Assembly (NCBI RefSeq): GCF_003797125.1
Contig: NZ_RKKE01000002.1
Location: 657,661 to 721,660, forward strand
DNA: 64,000 nucleotides
Direction of reading: 5' to 3'
From: Shewanella frigidimarina
GTDB lineage: Bacteria > Pseudomonadota > Gammaproteobacteria > Enterobacterales > Shewanellaceae
Part shown: positions 1 to 9,510 of the stretch, piece by piece
How the letters are laid out: each line of letters starts with the position of its first letter
Numbering within the stretch: position 1 is the first letter of the stretch
Made by a program: the position numbers and the translations under genes
Notes under the pieces: model-generated
What the model was told of the DNA's origin: nothing
Seen by the model: only the letters and a program-made list of their open reading frames with translations
Database searches by the model: none

Positions 1-1481
1 GCAGCGCCTTTATTACCTTCTATCCGCCAACCAGTCTGCTGCAAGACTTTGACAATATGCTCATATTCTAACTCAACCAGAGCTTTCATCGAAGGTTCCT
101 CGATAGTAGCGAGTTTATCAAAGCTTTCGAATCGATCGAGTATTTGCAGTGATTTCCCTTCACTGAGGATGACGGCTCGTTCAATGGCACTCTCCAGCTC
201 TCGCACATTGCCAGGCCATTGATGTTGCTGCAATGTATTCAGAGCATCCTGAGTGATTATGTCAATCTGCTTACCTATTTTTTTGTTGAATTTAATCAAA
301 AAATGGTTAACCAATAATGAAATATCTTCCTTACGTTGCCTTAAAGGAGGCAAAGTGATCGGGAATACGTTTAGTCGGTAATAAAGATCTTCGCGGAACT
401 TACCATTACGCACTTCTTCTATCAGGTTACGGTTAGTCGCAGCAATAATTCTCACATCGACCTTTATAGTGCGGGGACTTCCTAGACGTTCAAATTCACC
501 ATCTTGAATAACCCTCAGCAGTTTAGCTTGCATTTCTAGCGGCATCTCACCAATTTCATCTAGGAATAAGGTGCCGCCATCAGCAAGCTCAAAACGACCG
601 ATTTGTTTGCTATCAGAACCAGTGAAAGCGCCACGCTCTCGGCCAAACAATTCGCTTTCTATCAACGCCACTGGCAAGGTGGTGCAATCCACCGTAATTA
701 AGGGGCGTTTTTTTCGTGAACTCCGGCTGTGGATGGCGCGGGCCACAACACCTTTACCGGTGCCTGTTTCACCAAGCAGTAACACGGTTGCATGCATTGG
801 TGCAACTTGCTCAACTTTTTGAAAAACCTGCGACAACAGCTTACTACTGCCGATGATTTCGTCGAAATTAAACTGCCGTGCAACTTCCTTTTGAAGATAA
901 GTGTTTTCGGCCTGAAGCTTGTCCTTTAATTGCTTTATTTGTGTATAAGTATCTCTCAGTGACGCTTCAGCCTTTTTACGTTCCTCAATTTCCAATCCAA
1001 GTTGCAGGTTAGTTTTAGTCAACTCTACCGTACGCTTTTGCACAATGTCTTCTAGAGTGATGTTATTTTTTTCCAATTTTTTATATAATAAACGCACTTC
1101 CAACATATTATGAATACGCGTTTTAACTTCGACCAAGTCAAAGGGTTTACTAATAAAATCCTTGGCGCCCGCTTGTAATGCCTGCAGTTTATGATTGGGT
1201 TGAGCTGTGAGCACCAGCACAGGTAAATAGTCCATGCTATGGTCGGCCTTAAGCGCAGCCATGACTTCAAATCCATCCATTTTTGGCATCTGTAGATCAA
1301 GCAAGATCAGATCATAGTTATTGATTCGGTTCAGGTCGCAAACAACCTGGGGATCCATGGTTGTAGTTACCATGGTATAACCGCTTTCAAGTAGCAATTG
1401 CTCCAACAGAAGCACATTAGGCTCTTGATCATCGACAATCAAAATCTTAGCGTTAAGAATATCGTTTGCAGTGATTTCCAT
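1..1481 (-). CDS. Sigma-54-dependent response regulator (C-terminus cut by window edge)
   Basis: NtrC-type transcription activator, 493 residues visible. A receiver domain (about residues 10-125) has acidic pair D17/D18, phospho-acceptor D62 and K112. A coiled coil (about 135-205) leads to a sigma-54 AAA+ domain with Walker A GETGTGKG, then the start of a Fis-type DNA-binding region (WRIEGNKGA) that runs off the edge. The sigma-54 contact loop reads GAFTGS, not the usual GAFTGA. The ATG overlaps the stop of the upstream kinase gene (TAATG), which points to translational coupling and a cognate pair. Targets are unknown; the divergent ice-binding genes are the closest candidates. Confidence 0.93.
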   Translation of the reverse strand, partial: MEITANDILNAKILIVDDQEPNVLLLEQLLLESGYTMVTTTMDPQVVCDLNRINNYDLILLDLQMPKMDGFEVMAALKADHSMDYLPVLVLTAQPNHKLQALQAGAKDFISKPFDLVEVKTRIHNMLEVRLLYKKLEKNNITLEDIVQKRTVELTKTNLQLGLEIEERKKAEASLRDTYTQIKQLKDKLQAENTYLQKEVARQFNFDEIIGSSKLLSQVFQKVEQVAPMHATVLLLGETGTGKGVVARAIHSRSSRKKRPLITVDCTTLPVALIESELFGRERGAFTGSDSKQIGRFELADGGTLFLDEIGEMPLEMQAKLLRVIQDGEFERLGSPRTIKVDVRIIAATNRNLIEEVRNGKFREDLYYRLNVFPITLPPLRQRKEDISLLVNHFLIKFNKKIGKQIDIITQDALNTLQQHQWPGNVRELESAIERAVILSEGKSLQILDRFESFDKLATIEEPSMKALVELEYEHIVKVLQQTGWRIEGNKGA

Positions 1482-4090
1482 TATTTTTCCTCATCATCAG
1501 CGATTACAGCAGACTTATTGGCATACTCAAGCGCTATGTCCAGAGTCTTCAGAAACTCATTGATCCGCAGTGGTTTAGTAAGATAATGAAAGAAGCCAGC
1601 ATCCAAACCTTTTTCAATGTCCCGGGGAATGGCATTTGCACTGAGAGCTACCACAGGTATCGATGCTGTTATCGGACTTTCCCTGAGAATTTTCAATGCG
1701 ATCAAGCCGCTAATTCCCGGTAGATTAATGTCCATCAAAATAACATCCGGCTGATGCGTATGTGCCATTTCAATACCTTGAATAGCATCCGCAGCACTGA
1801 GAAAACGCAAATTAGGCCGACGAGAAATAATATTCTCAACAAGCATCAAATTAGCCGGATTATCTTCGACATATAGTAAGGTTTGCAAACGCTCAGAATC
1901 TTCATATTGTAGCGTTTCCGTGACCATTATTGCGCTGTCAGCAAGGTTAGATACGGGTTCGTCAGTTCGCTTTAGTTCAAACCAGAAGACACTGCCCACG
2001 CCAACGGTACTTTGCACGCCAATGACTCCCCCCATAGATTCAACCAAACGCTTACTAACCACCAGACCGATTCCTGTACCTTCTTGATTATTGGCTTCTT
2101 GACCGAGGCGATTAAAGGGCTGGAAAAGTTGCCCAAGTTGCTCAGCTGATAATCCTTCACCTGTATCTCGAACACTGAACCGCATCATATCGTCGCTGCT
2201 TTGGCTGTGTTCCAGTATCACGCTTCCGCCCTTCCGGTTATATTTAATTGCATTGGAAAGCAGATTAATAATTACCTGCTTTAGTCGGGTTCTATCGACA
2301 TTAAGAAAATCTTTAGTCGTAGATCGGGTAAAGACGACTTTGATGTCATGGAGTTGAGCTTGCGGCTCACTCATCAACACACATTCTTGCATGACTTCGG
2401 ACAGCGAAACAGCTTCCAGTGACATGGGTAGCTTGCCGGATTCGATTAGTGCTAGGTCGAGTATTTCATTGATAAGCTCCAACAAGTACCATCCTGCTTT
2501 GAGGATCTGAGCAATGCTGCGTTTTTGAGCAGGAGGCGGCGCAGGTGTACTCGATTCCATGAGCTGTGCAAAACCTAGAATCGCACCCAGTGGTGTGCGT
2601 AGCTCATGGCTCATACTGGAAAGAAAATCCGATTTGGCGAGATTGGCTTTCTCAGCCACCGCTTTAGCATTTTCCAGTTCGATGTTTTTTTCCAGCAGTT
2701 TTTGATTTAGGCGATTACGTTCAGTTACATCGCGAGCGCCATAAAAAATACCTTGCAGTTTATTGTCTCGGTGATAAAAGGTGGTCGCATTAATGGAAAC
2801 CACGGTTTCTTTACCGTTCTTGGTGCGGGCGGTCAATTCATAATCAGAGATTATCTTCTCACTTAACACCCTTTTTATGCCAGCCGCAGCAAACTCAGGA
2901 TCGGTGAAGTAGTCTTTGAATGGAGTGCCTATAAGGGAGTCACGGTTGTTACCTGTAAGTTCTTCCATTTGTTTATTCACATCGGTAATGATACCGGAAG
3001 GATCTGTGGTCGTCAGAGCATCAATGTTGGATTCAATCAGATTACGGGTATAGAAATGTTGATCTTGCAAACGCCGACCGAGTTCTTTTTGCTCCTCCTC
3101 GATACGTTTACGCGCGGTGTTATCGGTACCGATTAACAAATAACCAATGATAGCCTTGTGCTCATCACGCAAAGCAGTGACTGACACTACTGCCGGGAAG
3201 CGGCTGCCATCTTTGCGTATGTAAGTTAGCTCGTAGATATCCTCAATGCCGCGCCGGGCCTTGAATACTAACGCATCAAAACCAGGTGTGATTGCAGTAT
3301 CCAGTTCAATACTGAGCTCTTTAGCTCGCTCGATGACTTCTTTGGGGTCGGAGATATCTGCGGGTGTGATCTTGTTCATCACCTCGTCAGCTGTATAACC
3401 CAGCATTCGCTCGGCACCCACATTAAATATCTGGATAACGCCATGAGCGTCGGTAGCAATACTGGAAAAGTTAGCACTGTTGAAAATGGCTTTCTGCAGT
3501 GCACCTGCTTTGAGCAAAGCTTCTTCCGCCTGCTTGCCAACACTGTTATCTGTGCCGATCAAAAGATAACCTATGATAATACCTTGATCGTCGCGTAGTG
3601 CGGTAACCGACACAACAGCAGGAAAGCGACTACCGTCTTTACGGATATAAGTTAATTCGTAAATGTCTTCAATACCGCGTGTGGCTTTAAACACCAGCGC
3701 GTCGAAACCAGGTTCTATTGGCGTACTGAGTTCTACAGAAAGCGCCTCGGCACGGGCGATGATCTCCTGAGGGTCTGATATCTCTGCAGGGGTGATGTTG
3801 TCCACTACTTCGATGGCCGAATAACCTAGCATCCGCTCGGCACCAACGTTAAAAATTTGGATGACCCCTTTAGCATCAGTGGCAATACAAGAGAAGTTAG
3901 CGCTATTAAAAATTGCTCGCTGCAACGCACCTGCATTTAACAATGCCTCTTCTGCATGTCTGCGTTCAGTGACTTCTTCAATTGCTGCTTCGAACAGATC
4001 GACATCATCCTCACTGTTGAGGCCAAGCAAAGTTTCAATGACATCAGACTTGGCTAAACTTGATGGACTTCTTTTGTTCTCACCTTTCAT
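1481..4090 (-). CDS. Hybrid sensor histidine kinase with three PAS domains and a receiver
   Basis: 869 residues with no signal peptide or membrane segment, so probably a cytoplasmic sensor. Two PAS/PAC units (about 47-188 and 189-330) are nearly identical; a third, unrelated-looking PAS spans about 345-455. HisKA carries SHELRTP with phospho-accepting H495. HATPase_c has an N box ([10 protein letters not shown]), DTGEG and GTGIGL. A C-terminal receiver has acceptor D787 and K839. Start ATG follows AGAGG. The stop overlaps the start of the sigma-54 regulator, so phosphate probably passes to it, directly or through the receiver. The ligand cannot be read from sequence. Confidence 0.95.
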   Translation of the reverse strand: MKGENKRSPSSLAKSDVIETLLGLNSEDDVDLFEAAIEEVTERRHAEEALLNAGALQRAIFNSANFSCIATDAKGVIQIFNVGAERMLGYSAIEVVDNITPAEISDPQEIIARAEALSVELSTPIEPGFDALVFKATRGIEDIYELTYIRKDGSRFPAVVSVTALRDDQGIIIGYLLIGTDNSVGKQAEEALLKAGALQKAIFNSANFSSIATDAHGVIQIFNVGAERMLGYTADEVMNKITPADISDPKEVIERAKELSIELDTAITPGFDALVFKARRGIEDIYELTYIRKDGSRFPAVVSVTALRDEHKAIIGYLLIGTDNTARKRIEEEQKELGRRLQDQHFYTRNLIESNIDALTTTDPSGIITDVNKQMEELTGNNRDSLIGTPFKDYFTDPEFAAAGIKRVLSEKIISDYELTARTKNGKETVVSINATTFYHRDNKLQGIFYGARDVTERNRLNQKLLEKNIELENAKAVAEKANLAKSDFLSSMSHELRTPLGAILGFAQLMESSTPAPPPAQKRSIAQILKAGWYLLELINEILDLALIESGKLPMSLEAVSLSEVMQECVLMSEPQAQLHDIKVVFTRSTTKDFLNVDRTRLKQVIINLLSNAIKYNRKGGSVILEHSQSSDDMMRFSVRDTGEGLSAEQLGQLFQPFNRLGQEANNQEGTGIGLVVSKRLVESMGGVIGVQSTVGVGSVFWFELKRTDEPVSNLADSAIMVTETLQYEDSERLQTLLYVEDNPANLMLVENIISRRPNLRFLSAADAIQGIEMAHTHQPDVILMDINLPGISGLIALKILRESPITASIPVVALSANAIPRDIEKGLDAGFFHYLTKPLRINEFLKTLDIALEYANKSAVIADDEEK

Positions 4091-4643
4091 GACTAACCTC
4101 TATGACCATACGTTGGTTTTTGACTGGAACCGAAATGGCGACCCAGAGAAAAAACCTGCCATATCGGTGTATTTATCTGACGATAAAGATGGCAATTTCG
4201 ACGTGAATTTTGTTATTTTTCAGTTAGCCAATATAACATTGCTTGGCTGAAAACCACTAAGTATATCCTCTTGCAAACCACAACATAACACTGCTTATGA
4301 TAATTAAACCCTCAATATATAACAGATCTTTCATATATCGACGCATCATAAAAACAAAAACATAAACAATTAAAACAACAAAAAACAATAAACCATTGTT
4401 ACTAAATGGTTAAATAATACAACCAACCAAAGAATACATCTTGGTACAATAATTGCTTTAATTAAGTTAGCTTTCTCGACATCTTATCCAGAACTGTACT
4501 CTGATTTTTTCAAAATGTGGATGCAACACAACAAAAAAATCGAACAGAATTATCAACACTCATCGCTATAAAACATGAGCCGTTTGTACAGGAGTAGGAA
4601 AGAGAAATAAATGTAATTTCACAGAGTTATGAGGAAGAATAGA
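4091..4643. other. AT-rich intergenic region between divergent kinase and ice-binding genes
   Basis: About 550 bases rich in A runs, holding the promoters of the minus-strand two-component operon and of the plus-strand ice-binding gene. I could not place a confident -35/-10 pair or a -24/-12 sigma-54 site. An open frame here (to 4250) is mostly the shadow of the kinase gene and shows no protein-family features. Confidence 0.6.
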
Positions 4644-7322
4644 ATGAATCATTCCATAAAAAAGACTTATCTCGTATTCGCTATGCTATTAGGGTTTATC
4701 CTTTTAGCTGGGTGTAATGGAGACAATAATAACGACAATAGTAATAACGACAATAACGGTGTGCTACTCACATCAATTGCGGTTACTCCTGCCACCCCTA
4801 GTATGCCACTAGGCTTAAAGCAACAGTTCACAGCAATGGGCACCTATTCGGACGGCACATCATCTGATATCACCAACTCAGCAACTTGGTCATCTGATGA
4901 CTCTACAGTTGCCACTATCAATGCCAGCGGTCTAGCCATGGGAGTTATCCCTGGTTCAGTTGCTATCACAGCATCCCTTATAGACTCATCATCAAACGAG
5001 CAATCCGCAACGACCACGCTAACTATCACTGATGCAACCTTAACGGCTTTGGCTATCACACCAGTCAACCCTAGCCTAGCTAAGGGTCTGACCAAACAAT
5101 TTATGGCCACAGGCACTTATTCGGATGGCACTTCCCCAGATGTTACCACTTCAGTAACGTGGTCATCGGCTAATACGCTAGTTGCCACAGTGAATGCAAG
5201 TGGTCTTGCTAGTGGAGTTGCCATTGGATCTTCGGTTATTACCGCATCGTTAGGTTCTGATGAAACAACGACTGAACTCAATATCACAGATGCTATTTTG
5301 AGTTCAATAGCGTTAACGCCAGTTGAACCAAGCATTGCCAAAGGCATAACCCAGCAGTTTACTGCTATCGGTACTTATTCCGATGGTATCTCTGTTGATA
5401 TTACCGCTTCGTCAAACTGGTCATCTGCGGATACACTGGTTGCCACAATGAATACCAGTGGGGCAGCTAAAGGAGTTAGCATAGGTTCATCTATTATTAC
5501 GGCGGATTTTCAAGCTCAATCAGCAACTTCATTGCTGACAGTGACTGATGCCAGCTTAACGTCAATCATGTTAACACCTGCCAACCCACATATTCCTAAA
5601 GGTAATACCCTTCAGTTGACTGCTACGGGTATTTACTCGGATGGGATCTCTGTTGACATAACTAGCTCTGCAGTCTGGTCATCAGCTGATACCCTTATTG
5701 CGACAGTAAATGCCGATGGTGTAGTCAGTGGTATTACTTCAGGTTCAGCTATTATTACCGCAACATCAGCTGCGCTGTCGGCCACAACTACTGTAACAGT
5801 TACTGATACAACGTTGACTTCAATTGCGGTAACACCAGGAAATCAAACCATAGTTAAAGGTTCGAATAAACAGTTAACCGCTACAGGAACTTATTCAGAT
5901 GGTTCGCTAGCTAATATTACTGCCTCTGTAACTTGGTCATCAGCAGATACCTTAGTTGCCACAGTAAATAATTCTGGACTAGCTAGTGGTATCGAAACCG
6001 GCTCATCGCTAATTAGTGCAAGCTCAGGTGCTTTATCCGGTAGTACCAATTTAACAATTACCGGCGCAGCTTTGAACTCAATAGTGGTATCGCCAACCAA
6101 TTTAAGCCTTGTTAAAGGTATGAACAAGCAGTTTGCTGCAACCGCTACTTATTCTGATGGATCTGTAGCAGATATTTCGACCTCGGTTACCTGGTCATCT
6201 GCTGATACCTTGGTTGCTACAATTGATGTCAATGGTCTTGCGAATGGCAAGGCGGCTGGCTCATCACTTATTACCGCAACTTCAGGTGCACAATCAAACA
6301 GTACTAACTTAACCGTTACCGATGCCACCTTGAATTCGATTGATGTAACACCAATTAATCCAAGCATTATTAAAAACTCAAGCCAAAACTTTGTGGCTAC
6401 TGGGCATTATTCAGACGGTAGTACAACAAATATTACCTCGACAGTGATGTGGTCTTCAGCTGACACTCTAGTTGCCACATTGAATCCCAATGAACAGCTA
6501 AATAGCGGGCGTGCCACAGCTATTGAAGTAGGCTCATCGGTGATTCAAGCATCACTAAGTGGAGTATTTGCGGATACAACACTTAATGTTACTGCTGCCC
6601 TACCAAACAATCCACTGGCACCAGAATTAGGTGAAGTGGCGCGTTTTGCCATTCTTGCCTCACAAGCCATTACTACCACGAGTGGTTCTGCCATTGTTGA
6701 TGGTGATTTAGGTATTCTTGACCAGGCACGTTCTTATTACGCAGGATTTACTCCAGGAGTTAATGCTGGCGAATTTACTGAATTAACCAATGGTTTGTCT
6801 TATGCTGGCGACGATAGTACTCCCCCCTATGTTGTTCCTGTGCCTTATGCATCTATGGTCGCATTTATTAACCAGTCCAGAACGGATCTTGGTATTGCAT
6901 ATAACTTCCTAGCTGCAGATCCTAACCCAAACGCAGCGACTCAGGTTTGTCCTATTGAATTGGGGAATCTGACTCTGACTCGTGGTGTCTATAAAACTGC
7001 AGCTGATGTGACCCTCCAAACAGGCACTCTCACCCTTGATGGCGAAGGAGATCCTGATTCGGTGTTTATTTTCACCATAGGCGGAAACCTGACATCTGGT
7101 GCTCCAGGTGGCGACATTGTGCTAATCAATGGCGCACAAGCAAAGAATATCTATTGGAGAACAGCCGGAAAAACAGTTATCGGAACGAACACAAACTTCT
7201 CAGGCAATGTTTTTGCTTGGTCAGAAGTGAATGTGCTGACTGGTGCTAACGTCACAGGCCGATTATTTGCCGTTACCGATCAGGTCACTCTGGATGCTAA
7301 CGCAGTAACCAAAGCTAACTAG
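4644..7322 (+). CDS. Ice-binding lipoprotein: seven BIG2-type Ig repeats plus DUF3494 domain
   Basis: Predicted outer-membrane lipoprotein and putative ice adhesin. A signal peptide ends in lipobox LLAGC (Cys24), followed by an Asn/Asp-rich linker. Seven Ig-like repeats of about 86 residues follow, each with a version of TYSDG and TWSSADTLVATV. The last 225 or so residues form a DUF3494 ice-binding beta-helix (FAILASQAITT, GVYKTAAD, INGAQAKNIYW). ATG 4644 was preferred to ATG 4629 because it has AGGAAG upstream. The repeats likely act as a spacer holding the ice-binding domain off the cell. The next gene is a second, differently built family member. Ice binding is inferred from the domain. 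Confidence 0.9.
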   Translation: MNHSIKKTYLVFAMLLGFILLAGCNGDNNNDNSNNDNNGVLLTSIAVTPATPSMPLGLKQQFTAMGTYSDGTSSDITNSATWSSDDSTVATINASGLAMGVIPGSVAITASLIDSSSNEQSATTTLTITDATLTALAITPVNPSLAKGLTKQFMATGTYSDGTSPDVTTSVTWSSANTLVATVNASGLASGVAIGSSVITASLGSDETTTELNITDAILSSIALTPVEPSIAKGITQQFTAIGTYSDGISVDITASSNWSSADTLVATMNTSGAAKGVSIGSSIITADFQAQSATSLLTVTDASLTSIMLTPANPHIPKGNTLQLTATGIYSDGISVDITSSAVWSSADTLIATVNADGVVSGITSGSAIITATSAALSATTTVTVTDTTLTSIAVTPGNQTIVKGSNKQLTATGTYSDGSLANITASVTWSSADTLVATVNNSGLASGIETGSSLISASSGALSGSTNLTITGAALNSIVVSPTNLSLVKGMNKQFAATATYSDGSVADISTSVTWSSADTLVATIDVNGLANGKAAGSSLITATSGAQSNSTNLTVTDATLNSIDVTPINPSIIKNSSQNFVATGHYSDGSTTNITSTVMWSSADTLVATLNPNEQLNSGRATAIEVGSSVIQASLSGVFADTTLNVTAALPNNPLAPELGEVARFAILASQAITTTSGSAIVDGDLGILDQARSYYAGFTPGVNAGEFTELTNGLSYAGDDSTPPYVVPVPYASMVAFINQSRTDLGIAYNFLAADPNPNAATQVCPIELGNLTLTRGVYKTAADVTLQTGTLTLDGEGDPDSVFIFTIGGNLTSGAPGGDIVLINGAQAKNIYWRTAGKTVIGTNTNFSGNVFAWSEVNVLTGANVTGRLFAVTDQVTLDANAVTKAN
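4767..6597 (+). repeat. Seven tandem Ig-like coding repeats (about 258 bp each)
   Basis: Seven in-frame units inside the first ice-binding gene, each opening with a form of LTSIAVTP and closing with T-D-A-T. Protein identity between units is high while the DNA has diverged at many silent positions, so the array is not a recent slippage product. The last unit carries a short insertion before its end. Confidence 0.85.
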
Positions 7323-7365
7323 TTTTAAGCTCGGCTTACCCAAGTTGACAAAAATAGATAGAAAG

Positions 7366-7396
7366 AATGAGGGAACAGATAGTCTGTCTCCTCATT
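7366..7396 (+). terminator. Hairpin after the first ice-binding gene
   Basis: Interrupted inverted repeat AATGAGG-ga-ACAGA / TCTGT-ct-CCTCATT about 45 bases after the stop. There is no T tract after it, so it is either a weak terminator or an mRNA 3' stabilising structure. Confidence 0.45.
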
Positions 7397-7614
7397 AACC
7401 ACTACTGTGCAATGAGGCCCATTTAGGTGCTGATATAAGCAGTAACCGTTCTGTTTATGGTCAAGGTTATCAATCTAACATTTGTCTATATACGTGACTT
7501 CAGCTATCAAAAACTATCCACAGTGCAAAGAAACATCTATTCATCGGTTAATTTCTGATGGGGGGCGTGAGCATTCTTTGAATTGCGATGTTAATTTTTT
7601 AAAGGATAAAAATA

Positions 7615-9063
7615 ATGCACACAACACATAAATATTATAACCAAACTATATTGGCTAGCTCGATATTGATGGCGAGCTTAATCTCAGGTTGTAACAATGA
7701 CGATAACGATAACGCGGCAACTGTGCCAGTCATTAACGCCAGTAACCCTATTAATCTTTCTATTGATGTAGCGATAAACCAACAAATCACTGCAACCTTC
7801 AGTGAAGCGATGAATGAGCAAACGATTAACGATGCCAGCTTTACCTTAACGGCTCCGAGCCAAACAGCCGTGTTAGGCACCGTTTCTTATGATGAAACAA
7901 GTCATACCGCCGTATTTGCTCCAAGCAGTGATTTTACTCATAACACCCTATATCAGGCATCAATCACCACTGAAGTAACAAATACAGCAGGCATAGCGCT
8001 TGCTAGTGGTTTTAGTTGGTCATTTACTACCTCAGCATTACCAGATGTTATTGCCCCACAGGTAGTATCAAATTACCCCGTAGACCTCGCACAGGATTTT
8101 GCCTTAAATAGAAATATGACTGCTGAGTTTAGTGAAGCACTTTCTCCTAATACGGTAAACGGCTCTAGCTTTACGCTAAGTGATGGAACAAATCTTGTCA
8201 CTGGTGTGGTTAGTGTTCAAGGAACAGTTGCAACTTTTAATCCAGACGATAATTTAGCAGCCAATACGCTTTATACCGCAACCTTGACAACTGCTATCAG
8301 CGATTTAGCGATCCCAGCGAATCTATTAGCAGCGAGTTTCAGCTGGAGTTTTACCACCAGTGATGTTGCCGCTATTGGACCTGAACCTGTGAAGTTAAGA
8401 ACTTCGGGTGATTTTGCTATTTTAACTAAGACCGGTATTACCAATATCCCTGCTTCTGCTATAACAGGTAATATAGGTTCAAGTCCTATTACGGCCGCAG
8501 CGATGGATAACGTGTTTTGTAATGAAATCAGCGGAACTATTTATGGTGCTGATGCGGCTTATACAGGCAGCGGTGCGATTACTTGTTTTGCAGGCGCCGC
8601 AGAAGATAACACCCTCGTCGCCAACGCGGTACTTGATATGGGCACTGCCTATAACGATGCAGCAGGCAGAACCTTACCTGACTATACCGAGCTAGGCGCT
8701 GGTGATATCAGTGGCATGACACTGGAGCCAGGTTTATATAAGTGGAGCTCAGGTGTGTTGATCTCTACTGACGTAACTCTTTCAGGCAGTGCCAACGACG
8801 TGTGGATTTTCCAGATAGCCGGTGACCTTACTCAAGCAGCTGCCAGTCGTATTAATTTACAAAGCGGCGCTCAGGCAAAAAATATCTTCTGGCAGGTTGG
8901 CGGAAGTGCGGGAGTAGCACTTGATACCACAGCGCATTTTGAAGGTGTGATCTTAGCTGAAAAAGGCATAAGCATAAACACAGATGCGACGGTTAACGGC
9001 AGATTAATGTCACAAACCGCTGTCACATTAGATCACAATATAGTAACTCAGCCTACAGAGTAG
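7615..9063 (+). CDS. Ice-binding lipoprotein: two SbsA-type Ig domains plus DUF3494 domain
   Basis: 482 residues. Signal peptide with lipobox LISGC (Cys26), then two beta-sandwich domains of the Big_5/SbsA type (about 38-145 and 146-250; both end in SWSFTTS), then a DUF3494 ice-binding beta-helix (about 255-480; GAQAKNIFW, LEPGLYKW, VNGRL). The order signal, tandem beta-sandwich, ice-binding domain matches the potential ice adhesin I recall being described from Shewanella frigidimarina. ATG follows AAAGGA. It lies 292 bases after the first ice-binding gene and has a different Ig family, so the pair was not made by simple duplication of whole genes. Confidence 0.92.
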   Translation: MHTTHKYYNQTILASSILMASLISGCNNDDNDNAATVPVINASNPINLSIDVAINQQITATFSEAMNEQTINDASFTLTAPSQTAVLGTVSYDETSHTAVFAPSSDFTHNTLYQASITTEVTNTAGIALASGFSWSFTTSALPDVIAPQVVSNYPVDLAQDFALNRNMTAEFSEALSPNTVNGSSFTLSDGTNLVTGVVSVQGTVATFNPDDNLAANTLYTATLTTAISDLAIPANLLAASFSWSFTTSDVAAIGPEPVKLRTSGDFAILTKTGITNIPASAITGNIGSSPITAAAMDNVFCNEISGTIYGADAAYTGSGAITCFAGAAEDNTLVANAVLDMGTAYNDAAGRTLPDYTELGAGDISGMTLEPGLYKWSSGVLISTDVTLSGSANDVWIFQIAGDLTQAAASRINLQSGAQAKNIFWQVGGSAGVALDTTAHFEGVILAEKGISINTDATVNGRLMSQTAVTLDHNIVTQPTE

Positions 9064-9076
9064 TTCTGATAGTAGC

Positions 9077-9103
9077 CGAGCATTAGCAATCGTCTAATGC
9101 TCG
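9077..9103 (+). terminator. Hairpin after the second ice-binding gene
   Basis: Perfect 10-bp inverted repeat CGAGCATTAG / CTAATGCTCG with a 7-base loop, 14 bases after the stop. No T tract follows, so intrinsic termination is uncertain. Confidence 0.5.
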
Positions 9104-9166
9104 CAATCCTTGATGCTACTCATCAGAAAATCAACATCCACTAAAACCTGTTTGGCGGATGTTTTT

Positions 9167-9400
9167 ATGTCATTGATCATTAGCAATATCGCAATTGATT
9201 GTGATATTTTCAACCCTAACGCCATGGATTAAGTGGTATATAAAGTCGACCCTGCATTGTGCACCGAATGTGTTGGTCATTACGACAAGCCGACTTGCGC
9301 GTCTGTTTGCCCTATCGATTGTATCGACCCCGACCCTAAACATGTCGAGTCACATGATGCGCTATTACTAAAATACGCTGCACTCACGGGCAATGTGTAA
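9167..9400 (+). pseudogene. Decayed YfhL-type 2[4Fe-4S] ferredoxin
   Basis: Read from ATG 9167, the frame starts MSLIISNIAIDC, meets TAA at 9230-9232, then continues in the same frame as VVYKVDPALCTECVGHYD and CASVCPIDCIDPDP to TAA 9398-9400. The second half is a clear YfhL/Fdx-like ferredoxin C-terminus with its cluster cysteines. In the first half, three of the four expected cysteines of the first cluster are gone, the spacing is shortened and a stop is present. The usual length is about 83-86 residues; 77 codons plus the inner stop remain. It was found by reading the gap between annotated genes. Confidence 0.85.
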
Positions 9401-9462
9401 CCTCAGGATTGAACAACTAAGAGCTTATATTTAGTACCTAGCATCTAACATCTAGCATCTGC

Positions 9463-9490
9463 AAAAACGGCGCTTAATGCGCCGATTTTT
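9463..9490. terminator. Bidirectional terminator before ubiT
   Basis: CGGCGC-ttaat-GCGCCG flanked by AAAAA on the left and TTTTT on the right, so it can end transcription of ubiT on the minus strand and anything arriving from the left. Just upstream is a small imperfect direct repeat of TAGCATCT (9439 and 9453). Confidence 0.8.
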
Positions 9491-9510
9491 AGAGTCAAAT
9501 AACACCATAA

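Noticed and set aside
571..822. Plus-strand frame inside the sigma-54 regulator
   Set aside because: Antisense to the conserved AAA+ domain and without its own features.
3861..4250. 129-codon plus-strand frame at the kinase start
   Set aside because: More than half lies antisense to the kinase gene, and the rest has no family resemblance or ribosome binding site.
4091..4643. Sigma-54 (-24/-12) promoter for the ice-binding gene
   Set aside because: No GG-n10-GC element with a convincing context was found in the gap.
4844..6367. Several minus-strand frames of 72-90 codons opposite the Ig repeats
   Set aside because: They recur at the same phase in each repeat and mirror the repeat codons; they are shadows of the repeated coding sequence.
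4644..9063. Ice-binding genes as recently acquired island
   Set aside because: There is no integrase, transposase, tRNA junction or flanking direct repeat; base composition does not differ enough by eye to claim transfer.
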